From NCBI RefSeq assembly GCF_013364355.1, contig NZ_CP054931.1, positions 2,108,001-2,172,000 on the forward strand: a stretch of 64,000 nt of DNA. Reading direction: 5' to 3'. The notes under the pieces are model-generated. The model ran no database searches and was not told where the DNA came from. It saw nothing but the letters and a program-made list of their open reading frames with translations. This DNA comes from Stenotrophomonas sp. NA06056 (lineage in GTDB: Bacteria > Pseudomonadota > Gammaproteobacteria > Xanthomonadales > Xanthomonadaceae). The translations under genes and the position numbers were made by a program. The stretch's first letter is position 1. Every line of letters begins with the position of its first letter. Of the stretch, positions 16,533-23,723 are shown piece by piece.

Positions 16533-16550
16533 TCTCATTTCTTCTCATTT
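16533..16550 (-). promoter_or_regulatory. Two phased AAATGAGA motifs upstream of DUF4096 gene
   Basis: AAATGAGAAG and AAATGAGACA lie in tandem on the minus strand with a 10-base period, the same spacing and core as the triplet upstream of the adhesin. This suggests a shared regulator for both genes, possibly autoregulation. Confidence 0.5.
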
Positions 16551-16753
16551 CGGTCCCCGCGCCGGAGGCCACATCGATACGGTGCGCGGCGACGCTCCAC
16601 CCTGCACGCATGCCGCAGCTGCCGGCACACGCAAGCTGACCGGGGTCGATCTACACGAACTGCTGTTTCAGCTCGGGATCGGACTATCTGGCACTGGGTG
16701 ACTGCGTCCTGCAGTAATCGGCATTGCGCCGCTGCCAGCCGTGCAGAAACGAC

Positions 16754-16776
16754 GAAGCCGGCTTTGGGCCGGCTTC
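16754..16776 (-). terminator. Terminator of the DUF805 gene
   Basis: GAAGCCGGC and GCCGGCTTC pair around a five-base loop, 26 bases past the DUF805 stop. The T content after it on the minus strand is modest (GTCGTTT). Confidence 0.65.
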
Positions 16777-16801
16777 ATTGCATGGGGCAACGCCTGCGAT
16801 C

Positions 16802-17203
16802 TCAGGGGCCAGCGGGCACCGGCCCGTACGGATTGTCCTGCGGCGTGCCCGGCAGCAGCGCGAAGATCAGGATCACGATTCCGCCCCCTGGCACCAGCGC
16901 CAGCAGGTACAACCATCCCGACTGGTTGCAATCATGCAGGCGACGTACGGTCACTGCGATCAGCGGCACGATCGTGGCCAGCCAGAGCAGGCCCACCAGC
17001 GCCAGCGCCCCGATCGCGATGCCGGCCATCCAGCTGGAATCGGCTTCCAGCACGAGGCCCGCCACCAGCGCCACGGCGAGCGAAAGCGCGCCTACCGCGG
17101 TTACGGCAAGCAACAGGAACAGCTGGAACATCCAGTACTCGCGGCGATTGGCGCGGCCCTCGAACTGGGCGTAGCGCTTCAACGGCAGAATCATTTCCTG
17201 CAC
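16802..17203 (-). CDS. DUF805 inner-membrane protein
   Basis: 133 residues. It has the DUF805 layout: cytoplasmic start with RYAQFEGRANRREYWMF, then four hydrophobic helices, with the family motif VRRLHDCNQSGW between helices 2 and 3 and a Pro/Gly-rich helix (LLALVPGGGIVILIFALLPG). The C-terminal tail reads GTPQDNPYGP, as in many family members. Function is unknown for the family. The GTG at 17203 is preferred because AAGGAA lies seven bases upstream; the ATG at 17194 is three codons inside. It is monocistronic with its own terminator. Confidence 0.9.
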   Translation of the reverse strand: MQEMILPLKRYAQFEGRANRREYWMFQLFLLLAVTAVGALSLAVALVAGLVLEADSSWMAGIAIGALALVGLLWLATIVPLIAVTVRRLHDCNQSGWLYLLALVPGGGIVILIFALLPGTPQDNPYGPVPAGP

Positions 17204-17263
17204 GGCATCGTTCCTTGAAAAACAGGGCCGCGCAGTGTGCCAAATGCACACGAGCGGGGCAAT

Positions 17264-17286
17264 GTAGAGCCGAGCCATGCTCGGCT
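17264..17286. repeat. SMAG palindrome
   Basis: GTAG followed by AGCCGAGCCATGCTCGGCT, a perfect eight-base stem. It is a single copy in the divergent gap between the DUF805 gene and the small exported protein. Confidence 0.9.
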
Positions 17287-17389
17287 GCCTCACTGGGGAG
17301 GAGGCCTCCATACGACCCTTTTGATCTTCACAGTGGCATTTGCGTCAGCGCCATTTGACGAGCGCGGCAACACCACTACGCTAGGACAA

Positions 17390-17755
17390 ATGAAGAGCAT
17401 CCTGATTGCCTTACTCCTGACGTCCGCACCGCCCTCAACAGAGCCCGGCTACATAGAGCCCGGCTACATGATGGGCAGCCTCAAGGCAAACCCGCCTCCA
17501 ATGCCTGGCGCGCTCAAAGCGATGGGTGCGCGATGGGAAATGGACTACAAAACGCTGCGTCGTGCCCTGTTAAAGGCTGGATGGGTCGCAACGCCACGCG
17601 AGTACTCTCACTCAACCGTCTACGGATTCCCCGAGGTCAATTGTGGCCAGGGTTGGCAGGCGGTCTGCTCGTCCGGCTATCGGAAAGGCAAGCAGGAAGT
17701 CTTTCTCTGGCTTCATCCCACAGGCACCAACCTGATACTGATCGGCGCAGATTGA
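17390..17755 (+). CDS. Small exported hypothetical protein
   Basis: 121 residues starting MKSILIALLLTSAPP, a short signal peptide. The mature part carries a tandem EPGYIEPGYM pair, one Cys in VNCGQGW and one in AVCSSGY (a likely disulphide), and a hydrophobic end FLWLHPTGTNLILIG. I do not recognise a family; the layout recalls small periplasmic or surface proteins. Ribosome site AGGAC precedes the ATG. GC content is lower than its neighbours, which hints at acquired DNA. It runs towards rarA on the opposite strand. Confidence 0.6.
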   Translation: MKSILIALLLTSAPPSTEPGYIEPGYMMGSLKANPPPMPGALKAMGARWEMDYKTLRRALLKAGWVATPREYSHSTVYGFPEVNCGQGWQAVCSSGYRKGKQEVFLWLHPTGTNLILIGAD

Positions 17756-17841
17756 CGTATCCGCCACTTTGGGGTGTGCGTAAACGGTGGTCTCGGTCGT
17801 CAAAAGCAGTCGAGCATGGTTCGACTCTACAGAAGCGGAGC

Positions 17842-19203
17842 TCAGCGGCCCTTGGCCGCCCTCGCCGCCTCACGTTCCGCGCGCAGCCTGTCCAGCTTTT
17901 CCTTCAGCTTGATCTCCAGCCCACGCGGCACCGGGTTGTAGTACACCCGTTCGCCCATTGCATCGGGGAAGCCGGTCTGGTCCAGCGCGATACCGCCCTC
18001 GGCATCGTGGTCGTACTGGTACTCGGCGCCGTAGCCCAGCTCCTTCATCAGCTTGGTCGGTGCATTGCGCAGGTGCAGCGGCACTTCTTCGGTGCCACTG
18101 TCGCGCACATCGGCCTTGGCCTGGTTGAAGGCCGCATAGCCGGCATTCGACTTGGCGGTGCTGGCCAGGTACAGCACCAGCTGGGCGAAGGCGAGCTCGC
18201 CTTCCGGGCTGCCCAGTCGCTCGTAGATATCCCAGGCTTCCAGCGCCATGCTCTGCGCGCGTGGATCGGCCAGGCCGATGTCCTCGATGGCCATGCGCGT
18301 CAGCCGGCGTGCCAGATACGACGGATCACAGCCGCCATCGAGCATGCGCGTGAGCCAATACAGCGCGGCGTCGGGATTGGAGCTGCGCACCGATTTGTGC
18401 AGCGCCGAGATCTGGTCGTAGAACTGCTCGCCGCCCTTGTCGAAGCGACGGGTACGGTCAGCCAGCACCTGGGTGAGGGTCTGCGGGGTGATGCGCCCAC
18501 CCTCCCCTCCCGCCAGCTCGGCAGCGATTTCCAGCAGGGTCAGCGCACGCCGCACGTCGCCATCGGCGGCGGTGGCGATTTCCAGTAGCAGTTCCGGTGC
18601 GACTTCGATGCCCTCCTCGCCCAGGCCACGTTCGCGGTCGCCCAATGCACGTTCCAGCGCTTCAACGATATCGGTCGGTGAGACGCCTTCCAGCACGTGC
18701 ACGCGGCACCGCGACAGCAGCGCGGAGTTCAGCTCGAACGACGGATTCTCGGTGGTGGCGCCGACAAACAGGATGGTGCCGCGCTCGATGTGCGGCAGGA
18801 ATGCATCCTGCTGCGCCTTGTTGAAGCGATGCACCTCGTCGACGAACAGTACCGTGCGACGGCCTTCGGCGAAGCGCTGCGCGGCCTCGGCCAATACCTG
18901 GCGCACTTCGGGCAATCCGGACAGCACGGCAGAGATGGCGCGGAATTCAGCGTCGGAGTATTCGGCCAGCAGCAGCGCCAGCGTGGTCTTGCCGCAGCCG
19001 GGCGGCCCCCACAGGATCATCGAATGCACGCGACCGGATTCGACCGCGCGGCGCAGCGCGCTCTCCGGCGCGAGCAGACGCTTCTGCCCGACCATTTCGT
19101 CCAGGGTGCGGGGGCGCATGCGCTCGGCCAGCGGGCGCATGTGTTCCCGATCGACACTCAGCAGATCGGGGCCGGGGAATGAAGTGGAGCGATGTCTTGG
19201 CAC
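17842..19203 (-). CDS. rarA: Replication-associated recombination protein RarA (MgsA)
   Basis: 453-residue clamp-loader-like AAA+ ATPase that acts at stalled replication forks. Visible: Walker A GPPGCGKTT near residue 60, Walker B VLFVDEVHRF, sensor 1 GATTENPSF, an SRC-type arginine finger (LLSRCRVHVL), and the C-terminal MgsA tetramerisation region (LGYGAEYQYDHDAEGG). The start is set at GTG 19203, giving MPRHRS...; further upstream the frame runs into a SMAG element. In other gammaproteobacteria rarA directly follows ftsK-lolA; here a SMAG-flanked gene sits between lolA and rarA. Confidence 0.95.
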   Translation of the reverse strand: MPRHRSTSFPGPDLLSVDREHMRPLAERMRPRTLDEMVGQKRLLAPESALRRAVESGRVHSMILWGPPGCGKTTLALLLAEYSDAEFRAISAVLSGLPEVRQVLAEAAQRFAEGRRTVLFVDEVHRFNKAQQDAFLPHIERGTILFVGATTENPSFELNSALLSRCRVHVLEGVSPTDIVEALERALGDRERGLGEEGIEVAPELLLEIATAADGDVRRALTLLEIAAELAGGEGGRITPQTLTQVLADRTRRFDKGGEQFYDQISALHKSVRSSNPDAALYWLTRMLDGGCDPSYLARRLTRMAIEDIGLADPRAQSMALEAWDIYERLGSPEGELAFAQLVLYLASTAKSNAGYAAFNQAKADVRDSGTEEVPLHLRNAPTKLMKELGYGAEYQYDHDAEGGIALDQTGFPDAMGERVYYNPVPRGLEIKLKEKLDRLRAEREAARAAKGR

Positions 19204-19221
19204 CCGCTCATTGTACCGCGA

Positions 19222-19426
19222 GAGCGTGCCAACCAAGGTTGGCACCCACCAGCGCCAGGCCATGATCGGGTGGTGCCGGCCACTGGCCGGCAGATCAAGA
19301 GCGTGTCAACCAAGGTTGACACCCACCAAGGCGGTACCGGTTGGCACCCACCAGAGCAGGTAGCGCCGGGCCATGCCCGGCGGATCAGGCCGCAGGGATC
19401 GATAGTGCCGGCCGCTGGCCGGCAGC
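19222..19426. repeat. SMAG cluster 5' of the propeller gene
   Basis: About five palindromes in alternating orientation: GTGCCAACC/GGTTGGCAC, GTGCCGGCC/GGCCGGCA, GTGTCAACC/GGTTGACAC, GTAG+CGCCGGGC/GCCCGGCG and a GTGCCGGCC/GGCCGGCA with a damaged GTAG head (ATAG). Several different SMAG sequence subtypes are mixed, indicating repeated insertion here rather than tandem copying of a single unit. Confidence 0.88.
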
Positions 19427-19491
19427 CTGGCAATGTGTCGGAAATGAGCCGAAGCCGCCGCAGCCAATTCATCGGCAAGCCACTGATTCAC

Positions 19492-20742
19492 ATGGAACGC
19501 CCTTTCCCGGGGGTCGTGCACCCTCGTCAGTGGCCGAGAATTTGGAACTCAACCCTTAAGGACCCAAGCGTGCGAAATCCCGAATCCAATCTCCTTGAGT
19601 TCATTGCTGGCTGCGCTGTCGACGAGGACATCTACTATCTGGCTGCCGCCCTTGGCCCCGGACATGACTACTACGACCCGGATCCCGGCCCACCCACCCG
19701 CATGTTCGTCTTTGGCCGCACCCCCAAAGAGGAGTGGTTCTACCATGACCTGCAGGACTTCCAGGTCATGTCCACAGAGCTTGTCCCAGAGGAAGAAGGC
19801 GGTCGCCCCCGTCGTGTGCTTGCCCTGGATTTCTATGGGCAGCTGGAAGATTACTCCCGTGCTGGGGCAACGATCGAGTACGTCTCGGCTGAAGGCGCCG
19901 ACTTCCCTGGAGGTCTTACCCGCTTGCGACTGCTGGGCGACGCCCTTTTCTGCGCGGGCACAAGAGGACAGATCCATCATCGGGGCGACGGCGGATGGCG
20001 GCAACTTCCAACCCAATTCGCGACTGCCTTCTGCGAGGAGTACGAAGACGAGTCGGATCTGGATAACTTCGACAGTTGGCTCGAAGATTTCGGCCATCTG
20101 CTCGAACTGGGCGATGCTCCCGCACTTCCTCGAGATCCGATGGAACGCGACGCAGAGCTTCGCCGGAGATTCGCCGATTGGCGCGCCCACATGACCCATG
20201 TCCGGGAGGATGAAGGATTCAACCAGCTACTCGCTAAGTTTCGCGTGGGCAGCGTGAACGACGTCTGCGGAACGGGCTTTGCTGACCTCTACGCAATCGG
20301 CTCCCAAGGCCTGATTGCGCACTGGGATGGCTCGAGCTGGACCGTGCCCGAACAAGTCACTACTGCGGAGCTGTTTCATGCTTGCAGGACCGACCAGGGC
20401 CGCCTCGTCTTTGTAGGCATGGACGGCACCATCGTTACGGGCGACATCTCCACTGGATTCGAGTGCTTGCACCACGACGTCAGCGAAGGCATCAACTTCA
20501 ACTCTGCGTGCCAGTACAAGCAACAGGTTTACATCGGCTCGGAGAATGGCGGCCTCTACGTCTACAGGCTAGAAACCGGCGTAGTTGAACCGTTGCTGGA
20601 AGGCATCCCCGAAGAACTGAGAGGCGCAACGATTGTTGATATCAGTTCCGTCGGTAGCGTGCTGTGGGTGCTGACGCCCTGGGACCTGATTCGATTTGAT
20701 GGCACCGCGTGGCAGGTGATCGTTCATCCGGACAACGGATGA
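19492..20742 (+). CDS. Hypothetical protein with propeller-like repeats, SMAG-flanked
   Basis: 416 residues without signal peptide or membrane segments. Acidic, with short repeated units of the type DALFCAGTRGQIHHRGDGGW, DLYAIGSQGLIAHWDGSSW and QVYIGSENGGLYVYRLETG, which fit a beta-propeller whose blades report 'W-G-S'-like turns. I cannot assign a named family. GC content is visibly lower than rarA and lolA, and codon choice is more relaxed. It lies between SMAG clusters in a position that interrupts the conserved ftsK-lolA-rarA order, in the opposite orientation, so it is likely acquired. The ATG at 19492 is chosen because the frame further upstream is made of SMAG repeats; the ribosome site is weak. 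Confidence 0.6.
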   Translation: MERPFPGVVHPRQWPRIWNSTLKDPSVRNPESNLLEFIAGCAVDEDIYYLAAALGPGHDYYDPDPGPPTRMFVFGRTPKEEWFYHDLQDFQVMSTELVPEEEGGRPRRVLALDFYGQLEDYSRAGATIEYVSAEGADFPGGLTRLRLLGDALFCAGTRGQIHHRGDGGWRQLPTQFATAFCEEYEDESDLDNFDSWLEDFGHLLELGDAPALPRDPMERDAELRRRFADWRAHMTHVREDEGFNQLLAKFRVGSVNDVCGTGFADLYAIGSQGLIAHWDGSSWTVPEQVTTAELFHACRTDQGRLVFVGMDGTIVTGDISTGFECLHHDVSEGINFNSACQYKQQVYIGSENGGLYVYRLETGVVEPLLEGIPEELRGATIVDISSVGSVLWVLTPWDLIRFDGTAWQVIVHPDNG

Positions 20743-20749
20743 GCCAGCC

Positions 20750-20993
20750 GGAAGCGTGTCAACCAAGGTTGACACCCACCAAGGCGGTGCCGGTTGGCAC
20801 CCACCAGAGCAGGTAGGGCCAGGCTATGCCCGGTGGATCAGGCCGCACGGGTGGTAGTGCCGGCCGCTGGCCGGCAGATCAAGAGCGCGTCAACCAAGGT
20901 TGACACCCACCAGAGCAGAGGGTTGACCCCCACCAAGGTGGTGCCGGTTGACACCCACCAGAGCAGGTAGCGCCGGGCCATGCCCGGCGACCG
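20750..20993. repeat. SMAG cluster 3' of the propeller gene
   Basis: At least six palindromes, including GTGTCAACC/GGTTGACAC (twice), GTAG+GGCCAGGC, GTAG+TGCCGGCC/GGCCGGCA, and GTAG+CGCCGGGC/GCCCGGCG. The order of the first part closely resembles 19290-19426, so a block of repeats may have been duplicated together with, or around, the propeller gene. It also separates this gene from the convergent lolA. Confidence 0.88.
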
Positions 20994-20996
20994 CCA

Positions 20997-21635
20997 TCAA
21001 TTACCGATGACGTCGGTGCCGGCCGGTGGGGTGAAGCGGAAGGTGTTGGCGGCGAAGCTGGGATTGCGCTTCCAGCCGCTGAAGCTGATCACAGTGCGCT
21101 GGCCCACGGCGTCGGTGATCTCCATCTTCGCCAGACCCTGAGCGTTGAAGCCCAGCGCGGCGTACTGGAAGCTGGCTTCGGTCTCGCGCTTCGGCGATAG
21201 CGACAGCCACTGCAGGCCGTCACGCTGTGCGGCCTCTTCGCTGACGTCGTACTGCTGCTCCAGCAGCGCCGGGTTGATCAGCGCGGTCAGCGGGCTGTTC
21301 TGCTCTTCCTTGCCCTGCTCGCGCACGGTCGCCTGCTCCAGGTCCGGCTCGAACATCCAGACCTTCTTGCCGTCGGCCACGATCAGCTGTTCATGCGGGC
21401 GCACGTACTCCCAGCGGAACAGGCGCGGTGCCGACAAGGCGACGCGGCCACTGGTGGATTCCTTGACCTTGCCACGGCTGTCGAACACCTGCTGGCTGAA
21501 CTGCCCATCCAACCCCTTCAGGCCGGTGGTGAAGGTCTTCAGGTCATCGCGGGCACCCGCCCAGGCGCTGCCGGCGGCGGCACAGGCCACGGCCAGGGTG
21601 GTGGTGGCAAGGAAACGACGGAGGCGGAGGTTCAT
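20997..21635 (-). CDS. lolA: Outer-membrane lipoprotein carrier protein LolA
   Basis: 212-residue periplasmic chaperone that carries lipoproteins from LolCDE to LolB. Signal peptide to about residue 26 (TTLAVACAAAGSAWA). Typical LolA landmarks: LDGQFSQQVFDSRGKVKEST, GRVALSAPRLFRWEYVRPHEQ, LIVADGKKVWMFEPDLEQ. Length matches the family. The ATG at 21635 is at the signal peptide. It lies downstream of ftsK and the DUF3857 gene on the same strand, in the usual ftsK-lolA-rarA neighbourhood. Confidence 0.95.
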   Translation of the reverse strand: MNLRLRRFLATTTLAVACAAAGSAWAGARDDLKTFTTGLKGLDGQFSQQVFDSRGKVKESTSGRVALSAPRLFRWEYVRPHEQLIVADGKKVWMFEPDLEQATVREQGKEEQNSPLTALINPALLEQQYDVSEEAAQRDGLQWLSLSPKRETEASFQYAALGFNAQGLAKMEITDAVGQRTVISFSGWKRNPSFAANTFRFTPPAGTDVIGN

Positions 21636-21747
21636 GCAGGAATCCTGTGGGCGCGTACGCCAGGAAAGATGGGTGCCAGTGTGCCCGGAAAAAGATGAAT
21701 GGGCGATCAGGGCGCCATTATGACGCCCCTCCCCGTCCATCGGCGAT

Positions 21748-23688
21748 TCAGCCGCCGACGCCCGGCACCTTGCCGTACAGCACCTGGCCACGGAAGCCCC
21801 GGCGGACCTCGCGGAACAGCGCGCGGAAGGCGGCATAGTCCTGCGGCTGGCACAGCGCCTCGGCGCCACGTACCGCGTTCTGCTGCAGGCGGTGGTGCAC
21901 AGTCACTTCCTGGCCCTGCCGACTCCAGTCGACCCGGTACTCGCCTGCCGCATTGGCAAACCGCTGGCTGCCGGGAATCGCGATGATCGGGGCATTGACC
22001 GGGAACTGCAGGCGATAGGTTTCCTCGCGCAGGCTGGCATTGCAGTAGAACGGCGTTTCGTTGTCCGGCGCCGAGGCGCTGGCATACAGCCCGCGCACCG
22101 ATTCGCCGCCCGGCGGATCGGGCACGGCCATGCCGCCGGCCACGTCGAAGTCCACGTAATCCTCGGCCTGGAACGCCATGCGGTAACCGAACGGCCGGGT
22201 CAGGTCGACCGGCACGCCCTGCAGCTGCAGCTGGCCACGGCCATCGAAACCGGATGCGGCCATGATCGATTCTTCAGCGCGCGCACGGTTCTGCGCATTG
22301 AGCTGGGCGAACTGCGCGCGCATGCCGATCTCGGCGTTGTCGCTCAGCTGCGGCACGGTCTCGCCGCGCAGATTGCCCTGCGCGTCGAAGGTGAAACGCA
22401 CGTCCATCACCGTCGTGTTGCGCCGCGGGTCGTTGGCAGGCGTGCGCGCCAGGGTGGCATCGCGGGTGTGCAGCACCGGCGCGCCGAGGTCGCCATCGGG
22501 CAGCTGGCCGAAGCGCGCCCACGCACTGGTCGAGTCCAGGTACAGATCGAACTCGGGTACATAGGTGATGGCGTGGTTGAAGCGGCCCAGCAGCGGAATC
22601 TTCGGCAGCGTCGGCCCGCCGCCGGCACCGATCAGCACCGGTGAACTGGTGATGCCCTTGGCCGCCAGCAGCGCTTCAAGGATCGTCACGTGGTCCTTGC
22701 AGTCGCCGTAGTGGTTGTCGAGGATGCTCTGCGCGCTGTTCGGCTCCAGCCCGCCATTGCCCAGGTACACCGCCACGTAGCGGATGTTCTGCGCGACCCA
22801 GCGGTACAGCGCATCGGCCTGTGCGCGTCGATCACTGATGCCGCTGGTCACTTCGTCGGCCAGCGCCTGGATCTCCGGCGTGACCTGCGCGGCTGGCCCT
22901 GCCTTCAGTTGATAGGCACGGCCCATCTGCGCCCAGTCGCGGTAGGTGCTGGCCATGATGTTCGGCCCGAACTCCCACACCGCCGCCGACCAGTTCTGCG
23001 CCTGCATCGGCTCGCGGCGCTGGTAGCGCCAGCGCCACGTCGCCTGGCCGTTCTTCACCACCGGGCGATCGCTGCCCTGCACGCCGCGGCTGTCCACATG
23101 CATCGGCAGGTTGGCCGGCGCGCTCAGGGTCACCTCGGCATCGTCGTACTGGGTGAACACATTGAAGGTTTCCCACAGGCCGAAGTAGCCCGGGAAGTAC
23201 GGCGTCAGCTGGGTGCGCCGCACCTGGTAGAACAGCCGCGTGCCCGGTGCCAGGTTGGGGAACACGATCACCCGCACCTTGCGGTCGGCATACATCGCCG
23301 CCGAGGCGCTGGAATAGCTTTCCTGGGTGTAGATGCGGTCGGCCGGCACCTCGCGGCGCTGGCCATCGGCGGTCAGCGTGTAGGCGTTGACCACGTCCAG
23401 CGTTTCCATCTTCTCGCTGTAGCTCAACCGCACCTGGCTGAACTGTTCCACCGCCGCCTTGGTCTTGAGCAGGATCTCGTAGGTCTCGGTCTGCACGTTG
23501 CCGGCATCGGCGCGCACCTGGTAGTCGGCGCGATAGCGGACGAAGCTGAAGTTGTTGCTGGCCTCGGCATCGCTGCCGGTGGACGGCGGCGCGACCGCGG
23601 GCGCCGCCGTCGCGGCGGCGTCGGCCAGCGCCGGGCCGGCTGCCAGCAGGCAGGCCAGCGCCAGCGCGCAGGAAACGGGTTGAAGCAT
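21748..23688 (-). CDS. Exported DUF3857/transglutaminase-like protein
   Basis: 646 residues. Signal peptide (ALALACLLAAGPALA). Residues about 45-215 form the DUF3857 domain (YRADYQVRADAGNVQTETYE; LFYQVRRTQLTPYFPGYFG). A transglutaminase-like core follows around 255-350 with the catalytic Cys in NHYGDCKDHVTILEALL and a downstream His in RFNHAITYV and Asp in FDLYLDST, so the Cys-His-Asp triad looks complete. The C-terminal third is beta-rich. Family members are periplasmic or membrane-associated and of unknown substrate. The ATG at 23688 lies 35 bases after ftsK, so it is probably co-transcribed. A longer open frame upstream is only the shadow of ftsK. Confidence 0.85.
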   Translation of the reverse strand: MLQPVSCALALACLLAAGPALADAAATAAPAVAPPSTGSDAEASNNFSFVRYRADYQVRADAGNVQTETYEILLKTKAAVEQFSQVRLSYSEKMETLDVVNAYTLTADGQRREVPADRIYTQESYSSASAAMYADRKVRVIVFPNLAPGTRLFYQVRRTQLTPYFPGYFGLWETFNVFTQYDDAEVTLSAPANLPMHVDSRGVQGSDRPVVKNGQATWRWRYQRREPMQAQNWSAAVWEFGPNIMASTYRDWAQMGRAYQLKAGPAAQVTPEIQALADEVTSGISDRRAQADALYRWVAQNIRYVAVYLGNGGLEPNSAQSILDNHYGDCKDHVTILEALLAAKGITSSPVLIGAGGGPTLPKIPLLGRFNHAITYVPEFDLYLDSTSAWARFGQLPDGDLGAPVLHTRDATLARTPANDPRRNTTVMDVRFTFDAQGNLRGETVPQLSDNAEIGMRAQFAQLNAQNRARAEESIMAASGFDGRGQLQLQGVPVDLTRPFGYRMAFQAEDYVDFDVAGGMAVPDPPGGESVRGLYASASAPDNETPFYCNASLREETYRLQFPVNAPIIAIPGSQRFANAAGEYRVDWSRQGQEVTVHHRLQQNAVRGAEALCQPQDYAAFRALFREVRRGFRGQVLYGKVPGVGG

Positions 23689-23723
23689 GCGTCGGTTCCT
23701 TGGACGTCGGGAATGCGGCAGGG

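Larger units (their letters stand above)
16394..16801. other. Intergenic region upstream of the DUF4096 gene
   Basis: No supported gene. It contains a second AATGAG pair (16533-16550) about 140 bases before the DUF4096 start, GC-rich sequence without clear function, and the terminator of the DUF805 gene (16754-16776). Confidence 0.5.

Noticed and set aside
16501..16701. 66-codon plus-strand frame upstream of the DUF805 gene
   Set aside because: No ribosome site, motif or protein-like composition apart from a short hydrophobic end.
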